Below, piece after piece: positions 1 to 5,319 of a DNA stretch of 5,383 nucleotides (positions are counted from its first letter, which is position 1; every line of letters begins with the position of its first letter). The notes below the pieces were generated by a model, which saw nothing but the letters and a program-made list of their open reading frames with translations, was not told the DNA's origin and made no database searches. The translations under genes and the position numbers were made by a program. This DNA comes from Candidatus Tayloriibacteriota bacterium (GTDB lineage: Bacteria > Patescibacteriota > Minisyncoccia > Phycocordibacterales > UBA11359): contig DMQX01000079.1 in the NCBI GenBank assembly GCA_003455555.1, positions 1 to 5,383 of the forward strand, read 5' to 3'.

Positions 1-660
1 GGCGTATACGATTTGACATTGAAGATGTTGAAAACAGATCCTAATTTGGCGTCCTACAAAAAAGTTTTTGAAGCGATGTACCCAAGCTACTCGACTTTAA
101 TCCCAGGCAGTTTCTCTGGAAAAGTTGTTGGGAATACATATGTAAATGATAGAGCTGGTATTAAATTTTATATTCCGTCCGGGTTTGTCATAACTAAAGA
201 TTCTTGGGTTGCTTCAAACCTCGGCACATATACCAAAGCTAAAGGAGGTGTCATCATGGTTAAACCGCTTTTCTCAAATGATCTGACCGATGATATTACA
301 AATCCTATGATTGAAATTACCAATTCCCAAATGCCACTTAGCTCAAGTGTGCCAACGATCGAAGACGGCTTCAGACAGATCGATTCGATTGTGAGGTCTA
401 ATTCTATTCCTGGCTTTCAGGTTGAGAGCGGAACTGTTCCTTCAACAAAATTTAACGTTGATGCCACAGGTCATGTGGATTATCCATACCTCGGTTATCG
501 AGTCAGTTTAAAAACAACAGCATCTCATATGAATGTAATATATACCGGCTCTTACGATATTATTTTTCACTTTGGTCAGAATCTGCTTGATAACCTACCT
601 CAATTTGACGAAATATATAAAGATATTAATTTAATTAGGACTTCACTTCAGGTATATTAA
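1..660 (+). CDS. hypothetical protein, 3' part only (5' end outside window)
   Basis: The reading frame is open to the first base (it begins GVYDL), so this is the C-terminal 219 residues of a longer protein. A TTG codon at base 13 could be read as a start, but nothing supports it. I do not recognise the family. A likely domain begins near residue 40 with G-K-V-V-G-N-x-Y-x-N, followed by G-I-K-F-Y-I-P-S-G-F. This pattern recalls beta-rich domains such as PsbP-like folds or the C-terminal domains of some secreted M48-type proteases, but the resemblance is weak. The final segment (FDEIYKDINLIRTSL) looks like the closing helix of such a domain. There is no membrane helix or cysteine in the visible part. 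The gene ends at TAA 14 bases before the recG stop codon on the other strand, so the two genes converge. Coding status is well supported by the length; the function is unknown. Confidence 0.75.
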   Translation, partial: GVYDLTLKMLKTDPNLASYKKVFEAMYPSYSTLIPGSFSGKVVGNTYVNDRAGIKFYIPSGFVITKDSWVASNLGTYTKAKGGVIMVKPLFSNDLTDDITNPMIEITNSQMPLSSSVPTIEDGFRQIDSIVRSNSIPGFQVESGTVPSTKFNVDATGHVDYPYLGYRVSLKTTASHMNVIYTGSYDIIFHFGQNLLDNLPQFDEIYKDINLIRTSLQVY

Positions 661-674
661 GTATTTGTCGGTTG

Positions 675-2888
675 CTATTCGAAATGAACGATCTCGCGTG
701 AAGCGAGGTTGTTCTTTAGGGTTGGATGGTTGTCGAGCTCACGATCGGCTGTGACCAGTTGCTGGGCTTCGGTGCGAGCGGCCTCAACCATCTTGAGATT
801 TTTCATAGCTTCCATGGCGAGGTCGGAGATACCCCATTGCTTTCGGCCCATGAGGTCGCCTGTACCGCGCTGTTGGAGATCAAATTCGGCCAGTTCGAAA
901 CCGTTTTTGGCCGTGACCAGAGCTCGTAATCGTTCGACTGTGCGGTCGCCGGCACTTTCGGCGAAAACATAACAGTAGGCCTGATGATTGCTGCGGATCA
1001 CACGGCCACGCAGTTGATGGAGTTGCGCCAAACCAAAACGTTCGGCACCTTCGATAACAATTAAAGTGGCGTTAGGTACGTTCACACCAACTTCGATTAC
1101 GGAGGTGGCAACAAGAATGTCAGTTTCGTGATTTTCAAAAGCACGCATAGTTTCTTCCTTTTGATCTGGCGTCATTTTGCTGTGCAGAATATCGATATCA
1201 TATTCCGGGAAAACGAATTTTTGCAGGCGCTCGGCTTCGGCTTTGACCGACTTGGCGATGACAGCCATTTCTTTGTCAGGGTCCGGTTCGTTGATGCGTG
1301 GGCAGATGATGTAGGCTTGCCGGCCGGCCTGCAACTCTTTGCGAATAGCTTCGTAGGTGGCGTTGCGATCACCCGGCGTGACCACCTTGGTAATGATCGG
1401 TTTTCGGCCGGCCGGCATTTCGTCCAGCAAAGTTAAATCGAGATTGCCAAAAATGGTCAGAGCCAATGTGCGGGGAATTGGCGTGGCCGTCATCGAAAGT
1501 AGGTGTGGCACAACGCCGTCGTCTTTACGACGCAAATTTTTGCGCTGTTTGGTGCCGAAGCGATGTTGTTCATCAATGATGACATAGGCCAAGTTTTTGA
1601 ACTTCACACTTTTTTGGATCAAGGCATGCGTGCCGATCACAATCGATATCTCGCCATTGGCGACCCATTTCAAAAGTTGGGTGCGGGAAATATCTGTCGA
1701 GCCGTTGCCGGTATTAAAGTTCGAAGCAACTTTTGAAGGAAATTTTTTGCAGCCACTACCTGTGATGAGAGCAATCGAAAGGGGAAAGTGTGAAAAAAAT
1801 TTAATGAAAGAATCGAAATGTTGCTTGGCTAAAATTTCCGTCGGTGCCATATAGGCGATCTGCAACGTGCCGTAATCCTGACCTTTCGGTCGCGTGGTCA
1901 CGGCGGCATAGGCGGTCGTGGCTGCTACAGCGGTTTTGCCCGAGCCTACATCACCTTCGAGCAAGCGCGACATTGGATAGCCGGAAGTAAAATCGCTTAG
2001 AATTTGAGCAATAGCGCGTTTCTGGGCGGCCGTCTCGGTAAAAGGAAAATGTTTGGTAAATTTTTCTAGATCCTCGGGCTTTTTCTCGATCACCAAACCT
2101 TTGGTGGCCATATTTCTTTGACGCTCCTGCTCATTCAAGATCTGGATCAGAAAAACTTCTTGAAATGCGAAACGTTTTCGGGCAGCAAGTGCATCATTTT
2201 TTGTTTTGGGCACATGGATCCAAACCAGCGCTGTTGAAAGGGAAGGCAAGTGATACCGCTCTAGAATTTCGGCCGGAATCATATCCTGCATTTTTTCTAC
2301 CACTCCGCTGTTGATAATCTTCTGAATTGTGTGATAGAACCAAAGCGAAGATATACCGTTGCTTTCACGATAGACCGGCTCAGACATACCTATTTCCTCG
2401 GCGTTTGTGTTTACGCCTTCCGCGCCACCTCCATTTCCTTTTGCCTCACTAAACAAACTGTCGCCAACTGCGAGCGGCACATCTTTGAGTGGCTCGATGG
2501 CAGGGTTAATAAAACTCCAGGAATCTTTATATTTTTTGGCTTTGCCGTGCAGTTTGACCATCATGCCGTCCTGGATCATTTTGGCGATGTAGGGTTGATG
2601 AAACCAGGTAGCGTTTATTTTGCCGGTGCTGTCTTCGATGACTGCGGTTGAGAGTGGAGTTTTTTTCTTCCAGGCTTTGCCAGTTTTTATTTTTTTGACC
2701 GTGCCATAAATAGTCACGTCGGCACCTTCGGTGATACTGCTAATATAAGTGACTTCAGCGCTGTTGCCATAACGAACAGGGAAGTGGAAAAGCAGATCTT
2801 TCACAGTCAAAAGGCCGAGCTTACCGAGCGCGGACTTCTGTTCCGGCGCCAAACGGTGCATTTTTTCTATCGGCGTAGAGAGATCCAT
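675..2888 (-). CDS. recG: ATP-dependent DNA helicase RecG
   Basis: RecG is a superfamily 2 helicase that remodels stalled replication forks and branch-migrates Holliday junctions. The 737-residue protein has the full layout. A wedge/OB-fold domain lies at about residues 55-135. Walker A is GDVGSGKT at 312-319, followed by motif Ia (APTEILAKQH), DEQH at 439-442 and SMTATP at 465-470. Motif V is VATSVIEVGVNVP at 593-605, motif VI is QLRGRVIRS at 625-633, and a RecG-type TRG region (FDLQQRGTGDLMGRKQWG) lies at 669-686. The usual length is about 680-700. The excess comes from a Gly/Asn-rich insertion at about 142-168, between the wedge and the next helical segment, and a shorter one at about 384-402 before motif II. 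Motif VI reads V-I-R-S where V-G-R-G is usual; the conserved Q and both R residues remain. The ATG start has AGGA 7 bases upstream and lies 17 bases after the cupredoxin gene, suggesting one operon. Confidence 0.97.
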   Translation of the reverse strand: MDLSTPIEKMHRLAPEQKSALGKLGLLTVKDLLFHFPVRYGNSAEVTYISSITEGADVTIYGTVKKIKTGKAWKKKTPLSTAVIEDSTGKINATWFHQPYIAKMIQDGMMVKLHGKAKKYKDSWSFINPAIEPLKDVPLAVGDSLFSEAKGNGGGAEGVNTNAEEIGMSEPVYRESNGISSLWFYHTIQKIINSGVVEKMQDMIPAEILERYHLPSLSTALVWIHVPKTKNDALAARKRFAFQEVFLIQILNEQERQRNMATKGLVIEKKPEDLEKFTKHFPFTETAAQKRAIAQILSDFTSGYPMSRLLEGDVGSGKTAVAATTAYAAVTTRPKGQDYGTLQIAYMAPTEILAKQHFDSFIKFFSHFPLSIALITGSGCKKFPSKVASNFNTGNGSTDISRTQLLKWVANGEISIVIGTHALIQKSVKFKNLAYVIIDEQHRFGTKQRKNLRRKDDGVVPHLLSMTATPIPRTLALTIFGNLDLTLLDEMPAGRKPIITKVVTPGDRNATYEAIRKELQAGRQAYIICPRINEPDPDKEMAVIAKSVKAEAERLQKFVFPEYDIDILHSKMTPDQKEETMRAFENHETDILVATSVIEVGVNVPNATLIVIEGAERFGLAQLHQLRGRVIRSNHQAYCYVFAESAGDRTVERLRALVTAKNGFELAEFDLQQRGTGDLMGRKQWGISDLAMEAMKNLKMVEAARTEAQQLVTADRELDNHPTLKNNLASREIVHFE
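686..717 (+). terminator. possible intrinsic terminator of the upstream gene, inside the 3' end of recG
   Basis: Bases 686-697 and 703-714 form a 12-bp stem with a 5-base loop (GTGAA) when read as plus-strand RNA, using two G-U wobbles. On the minus strand the same wobbles become A-C mismatches, so the hairpin is stronger in the plus-strand transcript. It is followed by only three T residues, so termination would be weak. It begins 26 bases after the TAA of the partial gene and overlaps the last codons of recG. Confidence 0.4.
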
Positions 2889-2905
2889 CAGTCTATCCTA
2901 CCACT

Positions 2906-3478
2906 TTATTTTGCGTTTACGACAATTTTTGCACCTATAGCGGGGCTATAGTGATTGTGATAGTACCAAGTGCCGGTTTGAGTAAAGGTGAAACTCCAAG
3001 ACGAGCCACTGGCCACTCCAGATTTTTCATTAAAAGTTGGATATTCACTAGCGGTTGGAAATGGATTGGCCGAGACCCATAGACTGCCTGTTCCATTATT
3101 AACAAATTTTACAGTCTGACCTTTTGCGACGGTTAGGCTCGCTGGAGAAAAACCCTTGTCAGTGTAAGTGACGGTTAAACCTGTTGATGTTGAAGGGGAA
3201 GTCGTGGGCGGCTTTGGTTTGCTCGTTTGGATTGTACTTGCTGCCGAAGAAGTTGCCGCAACGATATTGACGGAGACTTGGCTTGGCGTGGAAGTCGGCG
3301 TGCTTGAAGCTATTTGAGCAACCTCCGATTTAATAACTGTGCTGGCAGCAATGGCATTCGTGGGTGGTCTGACAATGATGTAGTCTTTGGTGATTATATA
3401 ATTGAGTCCCCAGGAAATGCCCGCGATCAGTCCGATCATAACTATTATGCCTACAATGCTGATGCCTTTGTTTTTCAT
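2906..3478 (-). CDS. membrane-anchored cupredoxin-like protein, metal ligands apparently lost
   Basis: The protein has 190 residues from ATG at 3478. A GTG three codons upstream (3487) would give 193, but the promoter places the transcript start at about 3484, inside that longer frame, so ATG is preferred. Numbering below follows the GTG form. A hydrophobic segment at about 8-30 is a signal anchor. Residues 41-102 form a Ser/Thr/Pro/Ala-rich stalk, and 104-192 form a cupredoxin-type beta sandwich (KGFSPASLTVAKGQTVKFVN, then GTWYYHNHYSP, then a final IVV strand). The domain is therefore predicted to sit outside the membrane. Relatives, from memory, carry NPHPTH before the YP motif and a Cys or Met around the last loop. 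Here the sequence is NPFPTAS, with Asn178 between two His residues and Ile184 near the usual Met position. Copper binding is doubtful. The gene probably shares an operon with recG downstream. Confidence 0.85.
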   Translation of the reverse strand: MKNKGISIVGIIVMIGLIAGISWGLNYIITKDYIIVRPPTNAIAASTVIKSEVAQIASSTPTSTPSQVSVNIVAATSSAASTIQTSKPKPPTTSPSTSTGLTVTYTDKGFSPASLTVAKGQTVKFVNNGTGSLWVSANPFPTASEYPTFNEKSGVASGSSWSFTFTQTGTWYYHNHYSPAIGAKIVVNAK

Positions 3479-3490
3479 ATTATTCACTAC

Positions 3491-3518
3491 ATTATACTCT
3501 GTAAATTAGCGCTATCAA
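3491..3518 (-). promoter_or_regulatory. promoter of the cupredoxin-recG operon
   Basis: On the minus strand, TTGATA (3513-3518) and a perfect TATAAT (3491-3496) are separated by 16 bases. This is the best sigma-70-type match in the window. Transcription should start at an A near 3484, which removes the GTG at 3487 and leaves about 6 bases before ATG 3478. The transcript would therefore be nearly leaderless and have no Shine-Dalgarno site. Confidence 0.75.
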
Positions 3519-3520
3519 GC

Positions 3521-3548
3521 TTGCATCTGCAGGTTTCTAGGATATAAT
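3521..3548 (+). promoter_or_regulatory. promoter of tRNA-Ser
   Basis: A perfect TATAAT lies at 3543-3548, with a poor -35 (TTGCAT, 3521-3526) 16 bases upstream. The predicted start near 3555 leaves a leader of about 6 bases before the tRNA. Its -35 is back to back with the -35 of the minus-strand promoter, only 2 bases apart, so the two polymerases would compete for the same 60 bases. Confidence 0.65.
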
Positions 3549-3560
3549 GCGAAAGCACAT

Positions 3561-3652
3561 GGAGATGTGGCTGAGTGGTCGAAAGCGCCTCACTGCTAAC
3601 GAGGTAGGGTCTTTAAACACCCTCATGGGTTCAAATCCCATCATCTCCGCCA
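3561..3652 (+). tRNA. tRNA-Ser, anticodon GCU
   Basis: This tRNA reads the serine codons AGC and AGU. The acceptor stem is GGAGATG (3561-3567) with CATCTCC (3642-3648), then discriminator G and an encoded CCA (3650-3652). The anticodon loop CTGCTAA at 3593-3599 puts GCT at 3595-3597. The long class II variable arm typical of serine tRNAs has a GGGT/ACCC stem (3607-3610 with 3619-3622). The T arm is ATGGG-TTCAAAT-CCCAT (3625-3641). The base pair closing the anticodon loop is an A-C mismatch (3592 with 3600); the other four pairs of that stem are standard. No convincing terminator hairpin follows. A run of six T residues at 3688-3693 is the nearest candidate. Confidence 0.97.
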
Positions 3653-3669
3653 ACCTGAGCGCTGCACGA

Positions 3670-3784
3670 GACGCGTCAAAATAAGGATTTTTTAGCACCC
3701 CAAAATTGACCCGTCTAGGACGCCGGAACCGCTGTCAAAAAATGGCTACGCGTCTAGTGTGCACTAGACTTGCAAATTTTTGAC
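3670..3784 (+). repeat. cluster of inverted repeats between tRNA-Ser and the next gene
   Basis: The 181 bases between the tRNA and the 87-aa gene contain no gene but many short symmetric elements. GACGCGTC at 3670-3677 is a perfect palindrome. CGTC-TAG-GACG lies at 3712-3722. GTCTAGTG (3752-3759) and CACTAGAC (3762-3769) form an 8-bp inverted repeat with 2 bases between the arms. It nests inside a second pair, GTCAAAAA (3734-3741) with TTTTTGAC (3777-3784). TTGAC at 3706-3710 could instead pair with GTCAA at 3734-3738, so two folds exclude each other. ACGCGTC (3671 and 3748) and CGTCTAG (3712 and 3751) also recur as direct repeats. The cluster could be a structured RNA, a regulator-binding region or a remnant of a mobile element. 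The repeats are visible in the sequence; the function is not. Confidence 0.6.
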
Positions 3785-3797
3785 GTAAGGGTAGTAT
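3770..3797 (+). promoter_or_regulatory. possible promoter for the two small genes
   Basis: TTGCAA (3770-3775) and TAGTAT (3792-3797) are 16 bases apart, each matching 4 of 6 consensus bases. The predicted start near 3804 would give a leader of about 30 bases ending in the AAGGGG ribosome site. The -35 directly abuts the inverted repeat ending at 3769 and overlaps the 3777-3784 arm, so the repeats could act as an operator. Confidence 0.4.
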
Positions 3798-3833
3798 TGG
3801 GCACGGAACAGAAACTTTTACAAGGGGTTAAAG

Positions 3834-4097
3834 ATGCGTATGTTTGGTTGTTTGGCTGAAATTTCTGTCGTAGGTTGGTGGGCTATTTCAATCTTTGGAG
3901 TGATGGTTCTTGTCGGCGGTGTAATTATCGCCGTGCTGTTCCGCAAATACTGGCGTGAGAATGATTCCGAATATCGCGACCCGCGTCATATTCCGCGTTA
4001 TCGCGGAACTTATATGAGCAGGACTTTCGGCGCTCCTGTTGAAGATTGGCGGACTGACGCGGAGATTGAAGCGGACGCAAACAGAAATCGACCTTAG
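3834..4097 (+). CDS. small single-pass membrane protein, 87 aa
   Basis: I do not recognise this protein. It has one strongly hydrophobic segment at about residues 11-36 (VVGWWAISIFGVMVLVGG and on), followed at once by a basic cluster (RKYWR). A hydrophilic tail rich in Arg, Asp and Glu follows to the end. By the positive-inside rule the tail should be cytoplasmic and the very short N-terminus outside. There is no cleavable signal peptide pattern; the single Cys at residue 6 is too close to the start to be a lipobox. The start is well supported by AAGGGG six bases before the ATG. A similar-strength ribosome site and a 53-base gap link it to the next gene, and both are closed by the terminator at 4387-4420, so they are probably cotranscribed. 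Confidence 0.75.
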   Translation: MRMFGCLAEISVVGWWAISIFGVMVLVGGVIIAVLFRKYWRENDSEYRDPRHIPRYRGTYMSRTFGAPVEDWRTDAEIEADANRNRP

Positions 4098-4150
4098 CTG
4101 TAAGTATAGTATGGCAGGTAATTTTTAATGCTCTTGTTTGGAGGTGTTAT

Positions 4151-4375
4151 ATGTCTGGTGTAAGTGGTGGCAAGCGACGCGTTGCAGATCTTCCTGAAGA
4201 AAACTTTGAACACAACAAGAGAGTCGCTGACATGCTCTTAAAGGCAGTGACTGAAGTCAATAACATTGTGAACGGTCACAGTTGGTTCAAGGTGCGCCGA
4301 GTACGTAGAATAATGAAAAAACTCTTTCCGCTAGCCGAAACAAGATCGGCTTATGAAGTCGTTATACACAGGTAA
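4151..4375 (+). CDS. small basic soluble protein, 74 aa
   Basis: I do not recognise this protein. A perfect GGAGG lies six bases before the ATG (4140-4144), the strongest ribosome site in the window, so it is likely a real and well-translated gene despite its size. The N-terminus is Gly/Ser/Lys/Arg-rich and probably flexible. Residues of about 17-42 (NFEHNKRVADMLLKAVTEVNNIVNG) look like an amphipathic helix. A very basic second helix follows (KVRRVRRIMKKLF, about 48-60) and then a short tail. The charge pattern would suit nucleic-acid or membrane-surface contact, but that is a guess. There is no membrane segment and no Cys. It lies between the 87-aa membrane protein and an intrinsic terminator. 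Confidence 0.72.
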   Translation: MSGVSGGKRRVADLPEENFEHNKRVADMLLKAVTEVNNIVNGHSWFKVRRVRRIMKKLFPLAETRSAYEVVIHR

Positions 4376-4386
4376 GATTGCTTTAT

Positions 4387-4420
4387 AGCCGCTCGGTCCC
4401 TCCGACGGCTTTTATTTTAT
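4387..4420 (+). terminator. intrinsic (Rho-independent) terminator
   Basis: AGCCG (4387-4391) pairs with CGGCT (4406-4410), and TCGG (4393-4396) pairs with CCGA (4402-4405). One C bulges out and the loop is TCCCT. The stem runs straight into TTTATTTTATT. It starts 12 bases after the stop codon of the 74-aa gene and ends that transcription unit. The other side of the hairpin is not T-rich on the minus strand, so it works in one direction only. Confidence 0.88.
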
Positions 4421-4455
4421 TAAAATATGTTCCAACTTCGTACCGCAAGCGTCTC

Positions 4456-4464
4456 TGCTATAAT
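4456..4464 (+). promoter_or_regulatory. extended -10 promoter
   Basis: TGC-TATAAT is a perfect -10 hexamer with the TGn extension, which can work without a good -35; none is seen upstream. The expected start, seven bases after the hexamer, is base 4471. That base is exactly the A of an ATG, so the transcript would be leaderless. Confidence 0.6.
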
Positions 4465-4470
4465 TTATAT

Positions 4471-4521
4471 ATGATAAATATACGAAATATTGTTCAGGCT
4501 GATTTGCAAACTTTCGCATAA
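4471..4521 (+). other. leaderless 16-codon reading frame: leader peptide or broken 5' end of the next gene
   Basis: ATG at 4471 opens a frame encoding MINIRNIVQADLQTFA, then TAA at 4519-4521. The frame is in phase with the nucleotidyltransferase at 4585, and after this one TAA there are no other stops between them. Three readings are possible. It may be a short leader peptide. It may be a nonsense mutation (or base-call error) in a longer gene running 4471-5175. Or it may be the relic of another gene: an M-x-I-R-x-x-x-x-x-D-L start is common in GNAT acetyltransferases. The open stretch after the TAA is only 21 codons, which could be chance. The promoter fit is the main reason to list it. Confidence 0.35.
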
Positions 4522-4584
4522 GTCTATGTTATTGTACTGAATAAATTTATCAGACAAAATGATTCTGATATACTTAAATTATCC

Positions 4585-5175
4585 ATGCCATTAAGGGTGA
4601 TAAGCGATTTTATAAATACACAAATGCAAGAAAAATTGCTCAAAATAGTTCTAAAAAACGAATCGATAAAAAAGATTCTGGATGCTGCTGAAGAAGTTGA
4701 TTTGCCACAATGGTATCTGGCTGGCGGATCAATTGCTCAAACTGTCTGGAATTTGCAATGCGATTTGCCGATTGAATACGGTATATCGGATTATGACCTT
4801 ATTTATTTCGATAAAACACAAGAAAAAACAGAGAAAGAATTACGGCTCCAAAATAGTTTGAGCGGGGTGCCTGTGGAGATTGTAAATCAAGCATTCGTAC
4901 ATACTTGGTTGCCAAAATATTTGGGCCATACTATGGAACCATATTCTTCAACTGAAAATGTTCTTAGGCTCAATTCTGCAACAGTTATTTGTGTTGGTAT
5001 TAAAAAAGAGAATGGCGAATATAAAATATTTGCCCCGTATGGTTTAGAGGATATTTTTTCAATGACAATTCGGCCAGTTAAAGGTCTTTTTGCGGAAGAG
5101 ATGTATAAAAGTAAAACCCAAAAGTGGAAAGCAAAATGGCCTAAGATTAAAGTAGGGGATTGGAATAAGGTCTAA
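4585..5175 (+). CDS. nucleotidyltransferase-like protein (NTP_transf_6 / DUF925 type)
   Basis: The 196-residue protein has the order of motifs of this family. WYLAGGSIAQTVWN at about 43-56 is the nucleotide-binding Gly-Gly/Ser segment, and SDYDLIYFD at 68-76 contains the D-x-D metal pair (Asp69, Asp71). Next come VEIVNQAFVHTW at 97-108, then PYSSTENVLRLNSATVICVGI, and finally APYGLEDIFSMTIRP at about 140-154. The C-terminus ends KWPKIKVGDW, matching the family's usual closing W-P-x-(I/L). The natural substrate of the family is not established. The start is uncertain. ATG 4585 has no Shine-Dalgarno site; ATG 4624 (residue 14) would remove only an unconserved extension; and an in-phase frame begins at 4471. 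Rows sampled by hand have about 30-40% G+C against 38-60% in recG, and the start lacks the ribosome site its small neighbours have, so it may have been acquired separately. Confidence 0.85.
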   Translation: MPLRVISDFINTQMQEKLLKIVLKNESIKKILDAAEEVDLPQWYLAGGSIAQTVWNLQCDLPIEYGISDYDLIYFDKTQEKTEKELRLQNSLSGVPVEIVNQAFVHTWLPKYLGHTMEPYSSTENVLRLNSATVICVGIKKENGEYKIFAPYGLEDIFSMTIRPVKGLFAEEMYKSKTQKWKAKWPKIKVGDWNKV

Positions 5176-5196
5176 TTACAATTAAATTTAAATTAC

Positions 5197-5224
5197 TTGC
5201 AATTTTGGATAAGGAGAATAGGAT
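5197..5224 (+). promoter_or_regulatory. weak candidate promoter for the last gene
   Basis: TTGCAA (5197-5202) and TAGGAT (5219-5224) are 16 bases apart in the 80-base AT-rich gap after the nucleotidyltransferase. The hexamer, spacing and following TAAGG resemble the candidate at 3770-3797. Each hexamer matches only 4 of 6 consensus bases, so this is tentative. Confidence 0.25.
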
Positions 5225-5255
5225 AGTGTTAGATTGAACCCTTTAGGAGATTGTC

Positions 5256-5319
5256 ATGGGCAAAAAAGGCCGTAACTCAAGCGACCTACGCTTTCTGGTT
5301 ATCGTGGTGCTTCTTCATG
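5256..5319 (+). CDS. start of a small membrane protein, cut off by adapter
   Basis: Only the first 21 codons are genomic: MGKKGRNSSDLRFLVIVVLLH. AGGAGA lies five bases before the ATG, a strong ribosome site. The positively charged N-terminus followed by FLVIVVLL looks like a signal anchor or the first membrane helix, with the N-terminus inside. The frame stays open through the adapter by accident, but everything after residue 21 or 22 is artefact and must not be annotated. Family unknown. Confidence 0.6.

Noticed and set aside
709..2651. Several plus-strand open frames opposite recG.
   Set aside because: They are short, unlike any known protein, and lie wholly inside a confidently identified helicase gene on the other strand.
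3314..3547. A 77-codon plus-strand frame across the cupredoxin start and promoter.
   Set aside because: It overlaps the coding sequence and both divergent promoters, and has no ribosome site.
3700..3833. An integron attC-like site in the gap after the tRNA.
   Set aside because: The nested inverted repeats are suggestive, but GTTAAAG at 3827 does not fit the core-site consensus and no matching partner box was found.
4101..4110. TATAGT as a separate promoter for the 74-aa gene.
   Set aside because: No -35 element lies at a workable distance, and cotranscription with the gene 53 bases upstream is simpler.
5226..5237. GTG start after AAGGAG upstream of the last gene.
   Set aside because: The frame stops after three codons, so it is not a gene.
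1..5319. Alternative genetic code with UGA read as glycine, as in some candidate phyla.
   Set aside because: No complete gene ends in TGA, but the 737-codon recG has no in-frame TGA either, which would be expected if UGA were a sense codon. Six genes are too few for the stop bias to mean more.
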